From assembly GCA_905235765.1 (NCBI GenBank), contig CAJOMM010000020.1:1-17421 (forward strand): 17,421 nt of DNA. Reading direction: 5' to 3'. The stretch is from an uncultured Clostridia bacterium. GTDB taxonomy: Bacteria; Bacillota; Clostridia; Christensenellales; Borkfalkiaceae. A program made the translations under genes and the position numbers. The notes under the pieces are model-generated. The model searched no databases, was not told where the DNA came from, and saw nothing but the letters and a program-made list of their open reading frames with translations. Of the stretch, positions 14,290 to 17,421 are shown one piece after another (position 1 is the stretch's first letter; the number at the start of each line of letters is the position of its first letter).

Positions 14290-14889
14290 ATGGATAATCT
14301 GTTTTACGAAAGACAATATTGGGATTGTGGCAAGAATAACGTATGTGGCGTCGACGAAGTGGGGAGAGGGCCGCTTGCAGGCCCCGTCGTATGCTGCGCC
14401 GTTATAATGCCCGAAAACGACTTGATAGAGGGTGTTAAGGACAGTAAAAAACTTTCGGAGAGTAAGCGCGAAAAACTCGACAAATTGATACGCGAAAAAG
14501 CGGTTGCGCTATCTATTTGCGAGATTCCCGCAGAAGAAATTGACGAGATCAATATTTTGAGAGCCGTAAAAAAATGTATGACCGCGGCGGTGGAAGGATT
14601 GAGAGTAAAGCCCGACGTTATTATGGTTGACGGCCCGGACACAGGTCTTCCGATACCGGTAAAGTATATAATTAAAGGCGATAACCTCAGTTATACTATA
14701 GGTTGCGCGTCTATCGTAGCCAAAGTATACAGGGATAATCTTATGAAAAATTACGCGAAGGAATATCCGGTATATGGTTTTGAAAAACATAAGGGATACG
14801 GCACGAAAGAGCATATCGAGAGAATAAAGGAGTTTGGACCTTGCAGTTTACACAGAAGAACTTTTATAAAAAACTTCTGGGAAGAGTAG
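14290..14889 (+). CDS. rnhB: Ribonuclease HII
   Basis: RNase HII cuts the RNA strand of RNA-DNA hybrids and starts removal of misincorporated ribonucleotides. The 199-residue product has the four acidic catalytic residues expected of the type 2 family: D22 and E23 in 'GVDEVGRGPLAGPV' (Val replaces the usual Ala), D114 in 'VIMVDGP', and D148 in 'CASIVAKVYRD'. 'DSKKLSESKR' and 'HKGYGTKEH' are further family motifs. The ATG lies 2 bases after the rbgA stop; the rest of the upstream open frame overlaps rbgA and is not coding. Its 3' end contains the ribosome site and start codon of yraN. Confidence 0.96.
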   Translation: MDNLFYERQYWDCGKNNVCGVDEVGRGPLAGPVVCCAVIMPENDLIEGVKDSKKLSESKREKLDKLIREKAVALSICEIPAEEIDEINILRAVKKCMTAAVEGLRVKPDVIMVDGPDTGLPIPVKYIIKGDNLSYTIGCASIVAKVYRDNLMKNYAKEYPVYGFEKHKGYGTKEHIERIKEFGPCSLHRRTFIKNFWEE

Positions 14890-15206
14890 GCGAAAAGACC
14901 GCTGCCGAATTTCTCAAAAAAAACGGATATAAAATACTTCAGACGAACTGTAAGACGCCGTTCGGAGAAATGGATATAGTGGCGCAGGACGGCGAATTTA
15001 CGGTATTCGTGGAAGTTAAAACGCGTAGTACGGAAACGTTTGGCGCGCCGGCGGAAGCCGTTGACGCAAAGAAGCGCGAGAGGTATTTAAAATCCGCGGC
15101 GTTTTATCTTTCAAAAGAGGGAAAGACGGATTCGCCTGCGAGATTTGACGTGATAGAGATAGAAAACGGCGAAATAAATCATATAATAAACGCATTTTGT
15201 GGTTAA
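14841..15206 (+). CDS. yraN: YraN family (UPF0102) endonuclease-like protein
   Basis: UPF0102 proteins have a restriction-endonuclease-like fold related to Holliday junction resolvases; their role is unclear, though they travel with rnhB and comM/dprA. Visible: 'LGRVGEKTAAEFLKKNGYKIL', the nuclease-type core 'FGEMDIVAQDG' and 'VFVEVKTR' (Asp, Glu, Lys triad), and 'RFDVIEIE'. Length 121 is normal. The start is a TTG at 14841, 49 bases inside rnhB, supported by a perfect AAAGGAG at 14826-14832 with 8-base spacing and by the product beginning just before the conserved helix. No in-frame ATG fits better. Confidence 0.92.
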   Translation: MQFTQKNFYKKLLGRVGEKTAAEFLKKNGYKILQTNCKTPFGEMDIVAQDGEFTVFVEVKTRSTETFGAPAEAVDAKKRERYLKSAAFYLSKEGKTDSPARFDVIEIENGEINHIINAFCG

Positions 15207-15212
15207 AAACGC

Positions 15213-15241
15213 TTGCCAACATAGCAAAAATGTGGTATAGT
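15213..15241 (+). promoter_or_regulatory. Sigma-A-type promoter of rplS
   Basis: TTGCCA (15213-15218) and TATAGT (15236-15241) are 17 bases apart, giving a start near 15248 and a leader of about 60 bases. It lies just after the yraN stop. Confidence 0.85.
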
Positions 15242-15251
15242 ATTATGGCTT

Positions 15252-15286
15252 ACGGACGTTCCTCTTGATTTTTCAACGAACGTTTA
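15252..15286 (+). promoter_or_regulatory. rplS leader stem-loop, candidate L19 autoregulatory leader
   Basis: ACGTTC (15256-15261) pairs with GAACGT (15278-15283); inside, after an asymmetric CTC/C loop, TTGA (15265-15268) pairs with TCAA (15273-15276) around TTTT. Firmicutes rplS genes are known to carry short L19 leaders thought to bind the ribosomal protein; the shape and place fit, but I cannot match it to the family model without a search. Confidence 0.6.
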
Positions 15287-15307
15287 GTTTATAGGAGGAT
15301 TAAGCAA

Positions 15308-15655
15308 ATGAGTAAAATAATAGATTCCATCAATCAGGAAAATCTGAAGACCTCCGTTCCCGAATTCAACGTCGGCGATACCGTTAAAGTAATGGTAAAG
15401 GTTATCGAAGGCGACAGGGAAAGGTTACAGGCTTTCGAAGGCGTCGTTATCGCCAGAAAACACGGCGGTATTTCCGAAACGTTTACGGTAAGACGTCTGT
15501 CTTTTGGCGTTGGCGTGGAGAAAACTTTCCCCATCCATTCACCGAAAGTTGCCGATATTCAGGTCGTAAGACGCGGAAAAGTCCGCAGGGCTAAACTGTA
15601 TTACTTGAGAGGTAGAACGGGTAAAGCTGCTAAGGTCAAAGAAACGGCAAAATAA
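15308..15655 (+). CDS. rplS: 50S ribosomal protein bL19
   Basis: Large-subunit protein bL19, near the 30S-50S interface. The family pattern is complete: 'FNVGDTVKVMVKVIEGDRERLQAFEGVVIARKHGG' and 'ETFTVRRLSFGVGVEKTFPIHSPKV', ending with a basic 'VRRAKLYYLRGRTGKAAKVKE'. Length 115 is normal. AGGAGG (15293-15298) is an ideal ribosome site. Unlike the common order trmD-rplS, it here lies after yraN with its own promoter, leader and terminator, so it is controlled apart from rimM and trmD. Confidence 0.98.
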   Translation: MSKIIDSINQENLKTSVPEFNVGDTVKVMVKVIEGDRERLQAFEGVVIARKHGGISETFTVRRLSFGVGVEKTFPIHSPKVADIQVVRRGKVRRAKLYYLRGRTGKAAKVKETAK

Positions 15656-15670
15656 TCTTTTTAAGACGGA

Positions 15671-15706
15671 AAGAACTTACCGAATTTTGAGGTAAGTTCT
15701 TTTTTT
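15671..15706 (+). terminator. rplS terminator
   Basis: Eleven pairs, AAGAACTTACC (15671-15681) with GGTAAGTTCTT (15691-15701), 9-base loop, then a T-run through 15706. A strong intrinsic terminator 16 bases after the rplS stop. Confidence 0.95.
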
Positions 15707-15718
15707 AATACAAAAAAG

Positions 15719-15747
15719 TTTACATTTTTTTTCAAATATTATATAAT
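15719..15747 (+). promoter_or_regulatory. Sigma-A-type promoter of the yifB-dprA unit
   Basis: TTTACA (15719-15724) and TATAAT (15742-15747) are 17 bases apart. Transcription would start near 15754, about 36 bases before the ATG at 15790. Confidence 0.85.
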
Positions 15748-15789
15748 GTTTTAAAATTACAGGTTTAAGCGGTTGTTGTGGGGGATAAA

Positions 15790-17298
15790 ATGATTTCAAA
15801 AGTACAGAGTTACGCGCTTTCGGGATTATCCGGTATTCCGACAAGCATAGAGGTTGACGTCGCTAACGGACTTCCGGCTTTCGAGATTGTGGGTATGGGA
15901 GATACCGCGATAAAAGAATCCAAAGAGCGCGTGAGGTCGGCGATAAAAAACAGCGGCGGCGCAATACCTGCAAAACGTATTACAGCCAATTTTGCGCCGG
16001 CATTTATCAAAAAGTCCGGTTCGTCCTTTGATTTAGCGCTCGCCATAGGTCTTTTGTCGGCAACGTCGCAGTTAAACGCAAAATGCGACGGAGTAGTTTT
16101 TTTAGGCGAATTGTCTTTAGACGGCGGACTCAGGCGACTTTCCGGCGTACTTCCCACTCTTATTGCGGCGAGAGAAAACGGATTTACCGAATTCGTGATT
16201 CCTGAAGATAACGCTAAAGAAGCGTCTTTCGTGAACGGCGTTACGGTATACGCCGCTAAATCTTTAAGACAAGTTATAGATCATTTGTCGGGGCTGTCGC
16301 CCTTACCTCAGATTCGGGCAAACGATTTTGCCGCCGTAAGAGAGGACGTAAGATACGATACCGATATGTCGTTAGTTAAAGGGCAGAAGGTGGCTAAACG
16401 CGCTTTGGAAGTCGCGGTGTCCGGAGGACATAATATTCTGTTTGTCGGCGCTCCGGGTACCGGGAAAACCATGCTTGCAAAGTGTATTCCGACCATAATG
16501 CCGGACATGACTTTCGAAGAGGCTTTGGAAACGACGAAAATTCATTCCATAGCAGGTCTCTTGGACGACGAAGAAGGAATCGTGGTAAAACGGCCTTTCC
16601 GATCTCCTCACCACACGGCGAGCGCCGTCGCAATGACGGGCGGCGGAACCACTCTGAGACCTGGAGAAATAAGCCTTGCGCACAACGGCGTGTTGTTCCT
16701 CGACGAAATGCCGGAGTATGCGAGGAGCACGCTGGAATCTCTGCGTCAGCCCTTGGAGGACGGGGTTATAACCGTTTCGAGAGCTAGCGGCAACGTTAAA
16801 TATCCTTCGAACTTTATTCTTTGCGGAAGTATGAACCCGTGTCCATGCGGCAATTTAGGCTCTGAGGATAAGCCTTGCACCTGTACCCCTTCGCAGATAG
16901 CGAAGTATAATGCGAGAATATCCGGACCGCTTTTAGACCGTATAGATATTAAAATAGCCGTTGACGAAGTCAAATATTCAGAACTCACCGAAAACGAAGC
17001 GGCGGAGACAAGCGAACAGATAAGACGCAGGGTCAACAGAACGCGGAAAATTCAAGCGGAACGCTTTAAAAACGACGGGATTCTCACGAACGCCGATATG
17101 GGCGAAAGGGAGATAAATAAGTATTGCAAGCTTAGCGATAAATGTGAAAATATTCTGAAAAACGCATATAACAGTTTACATCTTTCGCCGCGCGCGAGGA
17201 GTCGCATAATAAAAGTTGCGAGAACGATTGCGGATATGGAATTATTCGACGAGATAAGTCCTGCCAATATTTTGGAAGCTATAAGTTACAGACATTGA
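15790..17298 (+). CDS. comM: YifB/ComM family Mg chelatase-like AAA+ ATPase
   Basis: Proteins of this family include ComM, a hexameric helicase aiding branch migration during natural transformation in Gram-negatives; in Firmicutes the role is less defined. The 502 residues hold an N-terminal Lon-protease-like domain ('GLPAFEIVGMGDTAIKESKERV'), Walker A GAPGTGKT (220-227), Walker B VLFLDE (301-306), a four-cysteine segment with Cys 351, 353, 363 and 365 in 'MNPCPCG' and 'PCTCT', an arginine-finger region 'GPLLDRIDI', and the C-terminal Mg_chelatase_C part 'LSPRARSRIIKVARTIADM'. I chose ATG 15790 (GGGGGA 5 bases upstream) over GTG 15778. The next gene, probable dprA, starts 1 base after its stop, which supports a DNA-uptake or recombination theme. 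Confidence 0.93.
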   Translation: MISKVQSYALSGLSGIPTSIEVDVANGLPAFEIVGMGDTAIKESKERVRSAIKNSGGAIPAKRITANFAPAFIKKSGSSFDLALAIGLLSATSQLNAKCDGVVFLGELSLDGGLRRLSGVLPTLIAARENGFTEFVIPEDNAKEASFVNGVTVYAAKSLRQVIDHLSGLSPLPQIRANDFAAVREDVRYDTDMSLVKGQKVAKRALEVAVSGGHNILFVGAPGTGKTMLAKCIPTIMPDMTFEEALETTKIHSIAGLLDDEEGIVVKRPFRSPHHTASAVAMTGGGTTLRPGEISLAHNGVLFLDEMPEYARSTLESLRQPLEDGVITVSRASGNVKYPSNFILCGSMNPCPCGNLGSEDKPCTCTPSQIAKYNARISGPLLDRIDIKIAVDEVKYSELTENEAAETSEQIRRRVNRTRKIQAERFKNDGILTNADMGEREINKYCKLSDKCENILKNAYNSLHLSPRARSRIIKVARTIADMELFDEISPANILEAISYRH

Positions 17299-17299
17299 T

Positions 17300-17421
17300 A
17301 TGAACTACGACAGTAGAGAACTGTGTTTGATCTGGCTCGATAGTTTTATAGGGCTTGAATATAAACATAAAAAAGAAATATTCGAAAAAATTTCGGATAA
17401 TTTATCAATAAGCAGTTTACT
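17300..17421 (+). CDS. Probable DprA/Smf, N-terminal 40 codons only
   Basis: The ATG begins 1 base after the yifB stop and the frame is open to the window edge. The visible protein starts 'MNYDSRELCLIWLDSF' and continues 'GLEYKHKKEIFEKISD'. DprA proteins begin with a helical segment of this kind (short loop, then 'L' and basic residues before the helix-hairpin-helix part), and dprA often follows yifB and yraN. The diagnostic Rossmann-fold domain is outside the window, so this rests mainly on gene order. Confidence 0.55.
   Translation, partial: MNYDSRELCLIWLDSFIGLEYKHKKEIFEKISDNLSISSL

Noticed and set aside
1..17421. CRISPR arrays, tRNA or rRNA genes, insertion sequences, phage or defence genes
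   Set aside because: I looked on both strands for repeated spaced units, terminal inverted repeats, transposase or integrase motifs and RNA gene patterns and found none; gene content is housekeeping throughout.

Overview
The window is one gene-dense bacterial chromosome segment from a low-to-moderate GC member of the Firmicutes, most likely an uncultured Clostridia (a Christensenellales-like lineage is a guess from protein style only). Support comes from spoVG, a TSCPD-domain protein beside a DUF4364 protein, strong Shine-Dalgarno sites, sigma-A promoters close to TTGACA-17-TATAAT, and the gene order ylxM-ffh-rpsP-khpA-rimM-trmD-rbgA-rnhB, which resembles the Bacillus subtilis SRP/ribosome-assembly locus. 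No rRNA, tRNA, CRISPR array, insertion sequence or phage gene is visible, and no stretch over about 200 bases lacks a gene or a regulatory element.

Left part (1-5810): the first codons of a leftward gene, then a GNAT-like protein, spoVG on the minus strand (sharing a convergent terminator with the GNAT gene), murC, a lactate/malate dehydrogenase family enzyme, and an ArsB/NhaD-type membrane transporter. The transporter is preceded by a leader that matches the yybP-ykoY manganese riboswitch and overlaps a 12-bp intrinsic terminator, so it is a good candidate for a Mn2+-induced ion exporter. The dehydrogenase carries the Arg that normally marks malate dehydrogenases in an otherwise lactate-dehydrogenase-like active site.

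Middle part (5811-9980): a minus-strand pair (DUF4364 protein, TSCPD protein) diverges from a plus-strand operon (unknown coiled-coil protein, Nudix ADP-sugar pyrophosphatase, TypA/BipA) across a shared region with an imperfect dyad. The typA gene is split by what looks like an 8-base deletion that removes a conserved Gly-Asp-Ile and shifts the frame.

Right part (9990-17421): a consensus promoter and a hairpin at its +1 start the SRP operon (ylxM, ffh, rpsP, khpA). An intrinsic terminator, whose loop holds the khpA stop codon, partly separates it from rimM, trmD, rbgA, rnhB and yraN, which are closely packed. rplS is displaced from its usual place after trmD and has its own promoter, leader stem-loop and terminator. 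The comM/yifB-like ATPase gene follows with its own promoter, and the window ends in the first 40 codons of a probable dprA. Most genes therefore serve SRP targeting, ribosome maturation, tRNA modification and DNA maintenance; the more unusual biology is in regulation (riboswitch, leaders, attenuator) and in the typA lesion.
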